Shown in pieces: positions 1-6,442 of a stretch of 10,649 nt of DNA. The position numbers and the translations under genes were made by a program. A model generated the notes under the pieces. That model worked only from the letters and a program-made list of their open reading frames with translations. It did no database searches and was not told the origin of the DNA. The stretch is taken from NCBI GenBank assembly GCA_025450095.1, contig JANWID010000046.1:1-10649 (forward strand). Reading direction: 5' to 3'. The stretch is from Bacteroidia bacterium (GTDB lineage Bacteria > Bacteroidota > Bacteroidia > AKYH767-A > OLB10). How positions within the stretch are numbered: position 1 is the stretch's first letter; each line of letters begins with the position of its first letter.

Positions 1-1
1 C

Positions 2-259
2 GATAAACGTGTTTTCAACATCTACCCCACCCCGGTTAAAGAAAAATTATTTGTTGATACAGAATTCGAAGGTGAGGTGCACGTGAAATATGAAATTATT
101 GATCTGACAGGAAAAGTGGTATTACAAAATGAATCAAAGAGCAGCGAAGCTGGCTTGTTACATATGGAAATCGAAACGCTGTCGTTAACTCCTGGAATAT
201 ACTTCCTCCGGATTAATGAAAGCGGTACTATTTACTCACAAAGATTCATTATTAATTAA
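2..259 (+). CDS. C-terminal end of a T9SS-secreted protein (type A sorting domain), 5' truncated by window edge
   Basis: The reading frame is open from the window edge to a TAA stop and gives 85 residues of a C-terminal domain. It has the layout of a Por/T9SS type A sorting signal. It starts with VFNIYPTPVKEKLFV, a variant of the usual hydrophobic-YPNPV-x-L motif with T in place of N. Next comes the strand-turn segment YEIIDLTGKVV, then LTPGIYFLRI, then the terminal SQRFIIN. In the family this domain directs export across the outer membrane through the type IX system and is cleaved, leaving the cargo on the surface or free. The catalytic or adhesive part of the protein lies outside the window, so its function cannot be named. 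A GTG at 77 is in frame but is not a real start, because the sorting motif begins upstream of it. Confidence 0.9.
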   Translation, partial: DKRVFNIYPTPVKEKLFVDTEFEGEVHVKYEIIDLTGKVVLQNESKSSEAGLLHMEIETLSLTPGIYFLRINESGTIYSQRFIIN

Positions 260-277
260 AAAATCCACTTCAATAGT

Positions 278-311
278 AAAAGGCAGGTGTTCGTAGGAAT
301 ACCTGCCTTTT
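278..311 (+). terminator. Intrinsic terminator after the T9SS cargo gene
   Basis: A perfect 11-bp inverted repeat has arms AAAAGGCAGGT (278-288) and ACCTGCCTTTT (301-311) around a 12-nt loop, and is followed by further T residues. It begins 18 bp after the stop codon of the upstream gene. The A-run before and T-run after the GC core would let it work in both directions. Confidence 0.85.
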
Positions 312-605
312 TATTTCATCCCGATTACTCAGAACCCACTATCATATAGACGCCAGCGTGAGTTAATATTGATCTAATTACCAGTCAATGTCAGCGGCCA
401 GGCCCACAGGCGTTGCTACATTAGCCCCGATTGCAGGGAGCTCCCGCGACCAGAAAGCCTGCCTGCGGCAGACAGGCGGGAATACAGCATCTATGAAACA
501 ATACTGCTACGCTTCAAAAAAATAAATTGAATTTGAATGATTGTTATGATCTCTTATGACTGATTAGTTATGATAGCGAACTAACTAAATTCAATCAAAA
601 AAAAA
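312..605. other. Intergenic stretch without a convincing gene
   Basis: No convincing coding frame was found on either strand. The stretch holds a REP-like palindrome (listed separately), an AT-rich part with an inverted repeat ATTGAATTT (526-534) / AAATTCAAT (587-595), and three TTATGA words between 544 and 573. A minus-strand frame is open from 506 to 381 but only for 42 codons, and it runs through the palindrome. Confidence 0.6.
442..481. repeat. REP-like GC-rich palindrome
   Basis: The core GCCTGCCTGC (457-466) pairs with GCAGACAGGC (468-477) with one C-A mismatch. A partly overlapping outer pair is TCCCGC (442-447) with GCGGGA (476-481). The CCTGCC/GGCAGG core recurs near 4671 and 7362, which marks it as a dispersed genomic repeat rather than a local terminator. 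No T-tract follows it. Confidence 0.65.
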
Positions 606-758
606 TTAACGCTTTTTTCTGGAGGTCTTTTTATGCAATAAGTCGAATATCCGCTTGGCGCGAATGAAAAACTGCATTTTATCTTCGACACTCCGGTCAG
701 TAAGCAGGCGATGAAAATAATCGCGTCGGAGTGCTTCCGGTTTTGGGGTACGTTTCAT
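606..758 (-). CDS. Candidate small basic protein (50 aa), unknown function
   Basis: A minus-strand ORF starts at ATG (758-756) and stops at TAA (608-606). The product begins MKRTPKPEALRRDYFHRLL and ends HKKTSRKKR. It is strongly basic, with Lys/Arg clusters at both ends and an amphipathic central stretch rich in F, I, L, K and R (about residues 14-42) that looks helical. A T-run follows the stop on the minus strand. No family was recognised. It is divergent from aconitase, and the 176 bp between their starts contains three perfect dyads. Supporting points are the protein-like composition, the clean ATG and the lack of a better reading on the opposite strand (the 711-902 plus frame is hydrophobic and unconvincing). 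Against it are its short length and the absence of a visible promoter. A nucleic-acid-binding role would be only a guess from its charge. Confidence 0.4.
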   Translation of the reverse strand: MKRTPKPEALRRDYFHRLLTDRSVEDKMQFFIRAKRIFDLLHKKTSRKKR

Positions 759-766
759 TTTATTAA

Positions 767-816
767 GGAATGCATTCCCGTGAAGGAATACCGTTTAAAC
801 GGATGTTGTTCCGGAA
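767..816. promoter_or_regulatory. Cluster of three perfect dyads upstream of aconitase
   Basis: Three perfect palindromes lie within 50 bp: GGAATGCATTCC (767-778), CCGTTTAAACGG (791-802) and TTCCGGAA (809-816). AAGGAAT also occurs twice, at 765 and 783. They lie between the candidate small ORF and aconitase, which are divergent, so they could serve as operators for either. No regulator binding to them is identifiable from the sequence. Confidence 0.4.
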
Positions 817-861
817 ATGTTATAATTCTTTTTAACATGAAAAGGTCACCCGTGTATTTCG

Positions 862-868
862 TATCTTG
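862..868 (+). promoter_or_regulatory. Possible degenerate -7 box for aconitase
   Basis: TATCTTG resembles the Bacteroidota -7 consensus TAnnTTTG but lacks one T, and no clear -33 TTTG lies at the right distance. It is 66 bp upstream of the aconitase ATG. The call rests mainly on position. Confidence 0.3.
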
Positions 869-934
869 CAATCTGTTTCTGAGTCTCAATTTACTACTTT
901 AACTACTTATAAATCAATTAAATAAATTATTACA

Positions 935-3208
935 ATGGCTTTTGATATTGATATGATCGGGCGGGTTTACGGGGCCTTGCCAACTAAAATTGCTGCTGCC
1001 CGTGCTGTTCTTAATAAACCCCTGACCCTCACTGAAAAGATCCTATACGCACACCTTTCACAGGGGAATGCTACAAAAATTTATGATCGGTCTAAATCCT
1101 ATGTAGATTTTAATCCGGACCGGGTTGCGATGCAGGATGCAACTGCTCAAATGGCATTGTTGCAATTCATGCAGGCCGGGCGACCTTCAGTGGCTGTGCC
1201 TTCCACTGTGCATTGCGATCACCTCATACAGGCAAAGTCCGGTGCGGTAGCAGATCTAAAAACAGCAAAGGATGCGAACAAGGAAGTTTATGATTTCCTT
1301 GCTTCCGTTTCAGATAAATATGGAATCGGTTTCTGGAAACCGGGTGCGGGAATTATTCACCAGGTGATATTGGAACAGTATGCATTTCCCGGTGCGATGA
1401 TGATCGGTACGGATTCGCATACGGTAAATGCCGGTGGATTGGGAATGATCGCTATTGGTGTTGGTGGAGCCGACGCATGTGATGTTATGGCAGGTTTGCC
1501 TTGGGAACTCAAATTTCCAAAACTGATTGGTGTAAAGCTGACCGGCAAACTGAGCGGATGGACTTCCTCAAAAGATGTAATATTAAAAGTAGCAGGTATC
1601 CTTACCGTTAAAGGTGGTACCGGTGCGATTCTCGAATACTTTGGACCAGGTGCTGAAACTTTATCATGTACCGGTAAAGGCACCATCTGTAATATGGGTG
1701 CGGAAATCGGTGCGACAACTTCTGTATTTGGTTACGATAAAAAAATGGCGGATTATCTTCGTTCCACTTCGCGTGAAGATGTCGCCGCTATGGCCGATAA
1801 AGTTGCACAGCATCTTACCGGTGATCCGGAAGTTTATGCGGACCCGGAAAAATATTTTGACCAGGTAATTGAAATTAACCTGAGCGAACTGGAACCGCAT
1901 GTGAATGGTCCGTTTACTCCCGATCTCGCATGGCCGCTTTCTCAATTTGCAAAAGCCATAAAAGAAAATAACTGGCCTGCACACCTTGAGGTTGGACTTA
2001 TCGGGTCGTGTACAAACTCTTCGTATGAGGATATTACCCGTGCTGCTTCTATTGCAAAGCAGGCGGTTGATAAAGGATTGAAAACAAAATCAGAATTTAC
2101 CATCACACCGGGTTCAGAGCAGGTGCGATATACTGTGGAGCGCGACGGTTATCTCGGGATCTTCGAAAGCATGGGCGGAGTGGTGCTTGCAAATGCCTGC
2201 GGTCCCTGCATCGGACAATGGGCCCGTCACAATGCCGATAAAGGTGAAAAAAATTCCATCATCACTTCATTCAACCGGAATTTTGCAAAACGTAATGATG
2301 GTAATCCGAATACGCATGCATTTGTTGCATCTCCTGAAATAGTGACGGCTTTCGCAATTGCAGGTGATCTTACTTTTAACCCTGTTACTGATTTTCTCAC
2401 CAATGATAAAGGAGAAAAAATAAAACTGGACGAACCGCAGGGAATTGAGTTGCCTTCGAAAGGTTTTGATGTGGAAGACGCAGGTTTCCAGGAACCGGCT
2501 GTTGATGGAAGCAAAGTAATTATCAAAGTAGATCCGAATTCGCAACGCTTGCAACTGCTCGAGTCTTTTCCTGTTTGGGAAGGAACCGATCTTCACGGAT
2601 TAAAATTGTTGATCAAGGTAAAAGGTAAATGCACTACGGATCATATTTCCATGGCCGGACCGTGGCTTAAATTCCGCGGGCACCTCGATAATATTTCCAA
2701 TAATATGCTGATCGGTGCAATCAATTCTTTCAATGATAAAACTGATTCAGTAAAAAATCAACTGACCGGTCAATACGGTCCGGTGCCTGCTACTCAACGA
2801 GCATATAAAGCTGCCGGTGCAGGAAGTATTGTAGTGGGTGATGAAAATTATGGCGAAGGCTCATCACGCGAACATGCGGCAATGGAACCGCGGTTCCTGG
2901 GTGTGCGTGCGGTACTCGTAAAATCATTTGCCAGGATCCATGAAACCAACCTGAAGAAACAGGGCATGCTGGCACTGACATTCGCTGATAAGAATGATTA
3001 TGAAAAGATCCGGGAAGATGATACAATCGATATCCTGGGCTTAACTTCGTTTACTCCCGGAAAACAGCTAACCGTGGTATTTAATCATACAGACGGAACC
3101 CGTGATGAAATCTTGGTAAACCATACTTATAATGAAGGCCAGATTGAATGGTTCCGTTCCGGCTCGGCGCTAAACCTGATCAAGCTGTCATTGAAAGAAA
3201 ATGACTGA
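935..3208 (+). CDS. acn: Aconitate hydratase (aconitase), mitochondrial-type
   Basis: The 757-residue product is full length for the mitochondrial-type aconitase family. It interconverts citrate and isocitrate through cis-aconitate in the TCA cycle, in the cytoplasm, using a [4Fe-4S] cluster. The three cluster ligands are visible: C359 in GSCTNS, and C422 and C425 in ACGPCIGQW. These are offset by one from the positions known in the pig mitochondrial enzyme. The C-terminal swivel domain carries [22 protein letters not shown] residues with S643, S644 and R645 at the active site. HCDHLIQA and [13 protein letters not shown] in the N-terminal domains are also typical. The ATG start is supported by the family N-terminus ([13 protein letters not shown]). 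The gene appears to have its own promoter region and is followed by a weak AT-rich hairpin. It is complete, with no missing key residue. Confidence 0.97.
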   Translation: MAFDIDMIGRVYGALPTKIAAARAVLNKPLTLTEKILYAHLSQGNATKIYDRSKSYVDFNPDRVAMQDATAQMALLQFMQAGRPSVAVPSTVHCDHLIQAKSGAVADLKTAKDANKEVYDFLASVSDKYGIGFWKPGAGIIHQVILEQYAFPGAMMIGTDSHTVNAGGLGMIAIGVGGADACDVMAGLPWELKFPKLIGVKLTGKLSGWTSSKDVILKVAGILTVKGGTGAILEYFGPGAETLSCTGKGTICNMGAEIGATTSVFGYDKKMADYLRSTSREDVAAMADKVAQHLTGDPEVYADPEKYFDQVIEINLSELEPHVNGPFTPDLAWPLSQFAKAIKENNWPAHLEVGLIGSCTNSSYEDITRAASIAKQAVDKGLKTKSEFTITPGSEQVRYTVERDGYLGIFESMGGVVLANACGPCIGQWARHNADKGEKNSIITSFNRNFAKRNDGNPNTHAFVASPEIVTAFAIAGDLTFNPVTDFLTNDKGEKIKLDEPQGIELPSKGFDVEDAGFQEPAVDGSKVIIKVDPNSQRLQLLESFPVWEGTDLHGLKLLIKVKGKCTTDHISMAGPWLKFRGHLDNISNNMLIGAINSFNDKTDSVKNQLTGQYGPVPATQRAYKAAGAGSIVVGDENYGEGSSREHAAMEPRFLGVRAVLVKSFARIHETNLKKQGMLALTFADKNDYEKIREDDTIDILGLTSFTPGKQLTVVFNHTDGTRDEILVNHTYNEGQIEWFRSGSALNLIKLSLKEND

Positions 3209-3219
3209 AATGAAAAGTG

Positions 3220-3247
3220 ATAAATAAAATCATGAATTATTTATTTT
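3220..3247 (+). terminator. Weak AT-only hairpin after aconitase
   Basis: ATAAATAA (3220-3227) pairs with TTATTTAT (3237-3244), followed by TTT. The position, 12 bp after the stop, fits a terminator, but the stem has no G or C and would be unstable. Confidence 0.3.
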
Positions 3248-3284
3248 TGAATTACACGCAAATCCGAAAATTGAACAGTAATTA

Positions 3285-3316
3285 TTTATCATTCATCATT
3301 CATCATTTATCATTTT
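3285..3316. repeat. Low-complexity ATCATTC-type tandem repeat
   Basis: The words TTTATCATT / CATCATT / CATCATT / TATCATT follow each other in tandem. The array ends at the TTG start codon of the MFS gene. Similar AT-rich short tandem words are common between genes in Bacteroidota (general knowledge). No function is evident. Confidence 0.6.
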
Positions 3317-4643
3317 GCAAGGACAGGTAAAGGGAAACAAAAAGATCATCAATGCCTGGGCAATGTACGACTGGGCAAATTCGGTTTATTCCCTGACCAT
3401 CACAACTGCTGTTTTCCCGATTTATTTTATGAAAACCACCACCGTCAATGGAAGTGACCTGGTGAATTTTCTGGGAATGGAAATTAAAAACAGTGTTCTG
3501 TATACATTCAGCATTTCATTTTCTTTTCTTGTTGTTGGATTGCTTTCACCACTTCTTTCCGGAATTGCCGATTCGAGCGGAAGCAAAAAAGGTTTTATGA
3601 AATTCTTTGCATGGCTTGGCGGATTTTCGTGCATGGGCATGTTTTTTTTTGAAAGCGATACATTATTGATAGGCGTCGTCTGTTTCATACTGGCAAGCAT
3701 CGGTTATGCCGGAAGTATTGTATTTTATAATTCCTACCTGCCGGAAATCGCGGAACCTGCCGACCAGGATCGTATCAGTGCAAAAGGATTTGCATTGGGT
3801 TATATTGGCAGCTCCCTGTTACTTATCTTCAATTTAATAATGATCATGAAGCCGGGTTTGTTTGGCATTGCTGAAGGAACTTCATTGCCGGCACGTATTT
3901 CATTCCTGATTGTCGGTGTATGGTGGATCGGATTCTCAGCTTACACTTTTTATTATCTGCCGTCGAACCTCTACAATCGCAATCGCCAGGGACATTACCT
4001 CACACAAGGATACCGCGAACTGGTGAAGGTATGGATAGAGCTGAGGAAATTGCGTTACCTGACCCGTTTCCTGCTTGCCTTTTTCTTTTACAACATGGGA
4101 GTGCAGACCGTGATGTATGTTGCTTCTATTTTTGGGGAAAAAGAACTGAAGCTGGAAACGGGACAACTTATAATAACTGTTTTAATTATACAGTTTGTCG
4201 CTATCGGGGGAGCCTATTTGTTTTCGCTCCTGTCATCTAAAATCGGGAATATACGCACGCTTACCATTGCCATATTTATTTGGGTGGGCATTTGCATCAG
4301 CGCTTACAACCTGTATACAGCACAGTCATTTTACATGCTTGCATTTGTAGTCGGACTTGTAATGGGTGGCATCCAGGCACTCAGCCGCTCCACCTATTCC
4401 AAGATGTTACCGGAAACCCAGGATAACACAAGTTATTTCAGCTTCTACGATGTTTGTGAAAAAACCGGTCTTGTTCTCGGAACTGCATCGTACGGATTGA
4501 TTGAAGGAATAACCGGAAGTATGCGTAATTCAATACTCGCGTTGATCCTGTTTTTTATTGTTGGACTTACCTTCCTGCTGAGCAGTATGTTTTTGAAACA
4601 AAAAGCCGTTGGAACCGGCGACCTGGTGCTTGAAAAAACCTGA
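3315..4643 (+). CDS. MFS transporter, UMF1 / Atg22-like family
   Basis: The 442-residue integral membrane protein has about 12 hydrophobic segments. The N-terminus (N13-AWAMYDWANSVYSL) is the hallmark of the UMF1/Atg22-like branch of the major facilitator superfamily. GIADSSGSKKGF (83-94) is the MFS cytoplasmic loop 2-3 motif, and GGIQALSRSTYSKMLPE (351-367) is the family signature after the central loop. Members are exporters or importers in the inner membrane; the substrate is not deducible. The start is TTG at 3315: the frame has a stop at 3279-3281 and no upstream ATG, and the first internal ATG would cut into the conserved N-terminal motif. A low-complexity repeat abuts the start. The gene is 42 bp upstream of a LutA-type gene, so co-transcription is likely, which suggests, but does not prove, an organic acid substrate. 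Confidence 0.9.
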   Translation: MQGQVKGNKKIINAWAMYDWANSVYSLTITTAVFPIYFMKTTTVNGSDLVNFLGMEIKNSVLYTFSISFSFLVVGLLSPLLSGIADSSGSKKGFMKFFAWLGGFSCMGMFFFESDTLLIGVVCFILASIGYAGSIVFYNSYLPEIAEPADQDRISAKGFALGYIGSSLLLIFNLIMIMKPGLFGIAEGTSLPARISFLIVGVWWIGFSAYTFYYLPSNLYNRNRQGHYLTQGYRELVKVWIELRKLRYLTRFLLAFFFYNMGVQTVMYVASIFGEKELKLETGQLIITVLIIQFVAIGGAYLFSLLSSKIGNIRTLTIAIFIWVGICISAYNLYTAQSFYMLAFVVGLVMGGIQALSRSTYSKMLPETQDNTSYFSFYDVCEKTGLVLGTASYGLIEGITGSMRNSILALILFFIVGLTFLLSSMFLKQKAVGTGDLVLEKT

Positions 4644-4685
4644 ACGCTCCGGCAATTATGAAATTATGAACCCGCCTGCCCGCTT

Positions 4686-5405
4686 ATGATCGTTGATATT
4701 TTTATACCCTGTTATATCGACCAGGTTTACCCGGAAACTGCATTGAATATGGTGAAAGTACTGGAAAGGGCAGGATGTGGTGTAAATTATAATACCGATC
4801 AAACCTGTTGCGGTTTACCCGCATTTCATGAAGGCTATCGTGATCATTGCAAGGCAGTGGGTGAAAAACTGATTTGCGAATTCCAGAATGACAGGTACAT
4901 TGTTTCTCCCGGTGCATCGTGCGTAAGCATGGTGAAGAATTATTATCCTGAAATGTTTCACAATTCTTCTTTGCATAATGAATTCAAGCTTGTACAGAAA
5001 TATTTTTACGAATTTTCCGATTTTCTCGTGAACGTTCTACACGTTACAGATGTTGGCGCACGGCTCGTTGGTAAAGCGGTATTCCTCGACAATTGCACGG
5101 CATTACGTGAATGCGGAATTCATGAAAGTCCAAGAATGTTGTTAAGTAAGGTAAAAGGTCTGAAGCTTCTTGAGATGCAGGATAGTGAAACTTGCTGCGG
5201 ATGGGGTAGCACTTTTGCAACACAGTTTGAAGGTATCGCTGTGGCGTTAGCAGAAAAAAAATTGAAACAGGTATCCGCCTTAGGTGCCGATTATATTATC
5301 TCCACCGACATGGGTTGCTTAATGCACCTGGAAGGATTTATTTCAAAAAATAAAATTCCCGTAAAGGTGATGCATATTGCAGATGTGCTGGGAAGTGACA
5401 AGTGA
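4686..5405 (+). CDS. lutA: (Fe-S)-binding protein, LutA/YkgE family (lactate utilisation-type)
   Basis: The 239-residue product is full length for LutA/YkgE and contains the two cysteine-rich (CCG) domains of the family. The first has C9, C41-C42-G and C79; the second has C137, C143, C170-C171-G and C211. In the second domain the residue after the first Cys is Thr (DNCTALREC), where many homologues have His (DSCHLLRE). LutA works with LutB and LutC in cytoplasmic L-lactate oxidation, and related CCG proteins occur in glycolate oxidase and heterodisulfide reductase. LutB and LutC are not in this window, so this copy is an orphan here and its partner is unknown. It follows the MFS gene closely. 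The last residues (GSDK) and the stop are encoded by a tandem AGTGACA repeat, so the C-terminus was set by repeat sequence. Confidence 0.88.
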   Translation: MIVDIFIPCYIDQVYPETALNMVKVLERAGCGVNYNTDQTCCGLPAFHEGYRDHCKAVGEKLICEFQNDRYIVSPGASCVSMVKNYYPEMFHNSSLHNEFKLVQKYFYEFSDFLVNVLHVTDVGARLVGKAVFLDNCTALRECGIHESPRMLLSKVKGLKLLEMQDSETCCGWGSTFATQFEGIAVALAEKKLKQVSALGADYIISTDMGCLMHLEGFISKNKIPVKVMHIADVLGSDK

Positions 5406-5451
5406 CAAGAGACGAGAACGACTGCCAACTGGCGGCTGCCTACTGCCAACT
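5394..5451. repeat. Short tandem and direct repeats at the 3' end of the lutA-type gene
   Basis: AGTGACA occurs twice head to tail (5394-5407) and contains the stop codon of the upstream gene. ACTGCCAACT occurs at 5421-5430 and again at 5442-5451, with a CTGCC word between. The 51-bp convergent gap before the VOC gene is made almost entirely of such words. No standard terminator is visible in it. Confidence 0.6.
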
Positions 5452-5456
5452 AGTTT

Positions 5457-5795
5457 TTACGGTCTTGCATGCCTGGGTTCATACACTCCTAATGAACCAC
5501 CACCTGGCAATGTCAGTTGCGTAATCAATCCCCAACCCTGATCCTGTATTGTCGAACAATTAATGTTTTGTGATTTCATTATTGAAACGAAATCTCTTAC
5601 ATTGTCAGTCATCAGGTAGAATTCTTGAGAATTGTTTTCAGAATCGGGGTGAAACGCCACTTCAGATGGAGGCAGTCCGAATATCAGCCATCCGTCACCG
5701 ACATCCACAGATTTAAATTTCAGTACATCCTTGAAGAAGGCGCGATCCGCTTCGGGATTCGTTGTGTAAATAATTACATGTGCACCAGAGATCAT
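5457..5795 (-). CDS. VOC-fold (glyoxalase/bleomycin resistance-like) small protein
   Basis: The 112-residue single-domain protein has the alternating beta-alpha-beta-beta-beta pattern of vicinal oxygen chelate proteins. AHVIIYTTNPEADRAFFKDVLKF (about 5-27) is the first strand and helix with the usual F-Y/F-x-x-x-L pattern. GDGWLIFGLPPSEVAFHP follows, then a second module, and the ending PGGGSLGVYEP. H6 and E106 stand at the usual metal-ligand positions. VOC proteins of this size act as dimers and cover glyoxalases, dioxygenases, antibiotic-binding proteins and proteins without known activity, so substrate and reaction cannot be assigned. The ATG start at 5795 gives a normal N-terminus. It is convergent with the lutA-type gene and appears monocistronic. 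Confidence 0.85.
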   Translation of the reverse strand: MISGAHVIIYTTNPEADRAFFKDVLKFKSVDVGDGWLIFGLPPSEVAFHPDSENNSQEFYLMTDNVRDFVSIMKSQNINCSTIQDQGWGLITQLTLPGGGSLGVYEPRHARP

Positions 5796-5942
5796 TTTAT
5801 TAAGTATTGATTTATAAAGTTAAAAAAATTATTACAAGATTATCCTCGAAAATACTGATGATTTCGTTTCTTCCTCCCGCCTTATGATTTCAGTTCTTTT
5901 GAACCCGCCGGTGCGGGAGGTTCATTTAATTCCAATTCATTT

Positions 5943-6021
5943 CTACCAAACTATCGCCCCTACGGGGCTAGTTTAATTGTCATACCGGATTAATAGCTCC
6001 GTAGGAGCGACAGTTTGGTAG
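5943..6021. repeat. Cloverleaf-like palindromic core, copy 1
   Basis: The outer stem is CTACCAAACT (5943-5952) with AGTTTGGTAG (6012-6021), perfect over 10 bp and extended by two pairs past one mismatch. Inside are the hairpins GCCCC-TAC-GGGGC (5956-5968) and GCTCC-GTA-GGAGC (5996-6008). A weak third pairing, TTAAT (5973-5977) with ATTAA (5989-5993), could lie between them. The fold is possible as single-stranded DNA or as RNA on either strand. Confidence 0.7.
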
Positions 6022-6203
6022 AAAGAGTAGTTTTAAGAAAATCCCTCCCGCAGAAAATCATGAAAAGATACGGAAACATCTGGCGGGAGGTCATTCGTTT
6101 GCATTAAGAGAAATATTGATGTTGTCGTTTCTTCCTCCCGCCTTATGATTTCAGTTCTTTTGAACCCGCCGGTGCGGGAGGTTTTATTAATTTCCATTTA
6201 TTA

Positions 6204-6282
6204 CTACCAAACTATCGCCCCGACAGGGCTAGCTTTATAGTTATATCGAATTAAGAGCTCCGTAGGAGCGGAAGTTTGGTAG
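6204..6282. repeat. Cloverleaf-like palindromic core, copy 2
   Basis: The same outer stem is kept, CTACCAAACT (6204-6213) with AGTTTGGTAG (6273-6282), as is hairpin GCTCC-GTA-GGAGC (6257-6269). The first hairpin is shortened to GCCC/GGGC (6217-6220 and 6226-6229) because one pair has become C-A. In the extended outer stem a T-A pair of copy 1 is a T-G wobble here, which preserves pairing. Confidence 0.7.
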
Positions 6283-6410
6283 GAAAAGTGGTTTTCAAAA
6301 ATTACTCCCGCAGCAAAATCATGAAAAGATACGCGAACACCTGGCGGGAGGAACATCGTATACATCCAGAATACTGATGCTGTTTATTAGATAAATATTT
6401 AATATACGCG

Positions 6411-6442
6411 AGGTCATAGTGAGCGGAGTCGAACTATGACCT
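6411..6442. repeat. Hairpin repeat overlapping the glycosyltransferase stop codon
   Basis: A perfect 10-bp inverted repeat AGGTCATAGT (6411-6420) / ACTATGACCT (6433-6442) encloses a 12-nt loop. On the minus strand the loop region reads GTTCGACTCC, like a tRNA T-arm, but no tRNA body is present. The TAG stop of the minus-strand glycosyltransferase (6436-6434) lies inside the arm. There is no good U-tract after it, so it is not a standard terminator, though it may shape the 3' end of the mRNA. Confidence 0.75.

Larger units (their letters stand above)
5851..6379. repeat. Two tandem copies of a ~261-bp nested palindromic element
   Basis: Copy 1 begins about 5851 and copy 2 about 6112. Shared landmarks are 261 bp apart almost throughout. 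The flank word AATACTGATG appears at 5851, as AATATTGATG at 6112, and again at 6370. The first part is identical over about 58 bp (5865-5922 versus 6126-6183); the rest has diverged. Each unit has a left hairpin with arms CCTCCCGC/GCGGGAGG (5873-5880 and 5913-5920 in copy 1), a cloverleaf-like core, and a right hairpin with the same arms (6044-6051 and 6083-6090). The right hairpin resembles the left one in reverse orientation, so the whole unit is one large imperfect palindrome of MITE type bounded by CCTCCCGCC and GGCGGGAGG. It contains no coding frame. The two copies fill the 638-bp gap between the VOC gene and the glycosyltransferase. Confidence 0.85.

Noticed and set aside
378..506. Minus-strand open frame of 42 codons ending in ...FWSRELPAIGANVATPVGLAADIDW
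   Set aside because: It looks somewhat like a protein C-terminus, but it is short, has no start codon, follows a stop immediately and runs through the REP-like palindrome. No family was recognised, so a gene remnant cannot be supported.
711..902. Plus-strand 63-residue frame upstream of aconitase
   Set aside because: Its composition is not protein-like, it overlaps the dyad cluster and the better minus-strand small ORF, and no motif is present.
5851..6379. CRISPR array
   Set aside because: There are only two units of about 261 bp, internally palindromic, with no short regular repeats and unique spacers and no cas genes.
6411..6442. tRNA-like T-arm sequence GTTCGACTCC on the minus strand
   Set aside because: There is no acceptor stem, D-arm or anticodon arm around it. 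The match belongs to a repeat hairpin, not a tRNA gene.
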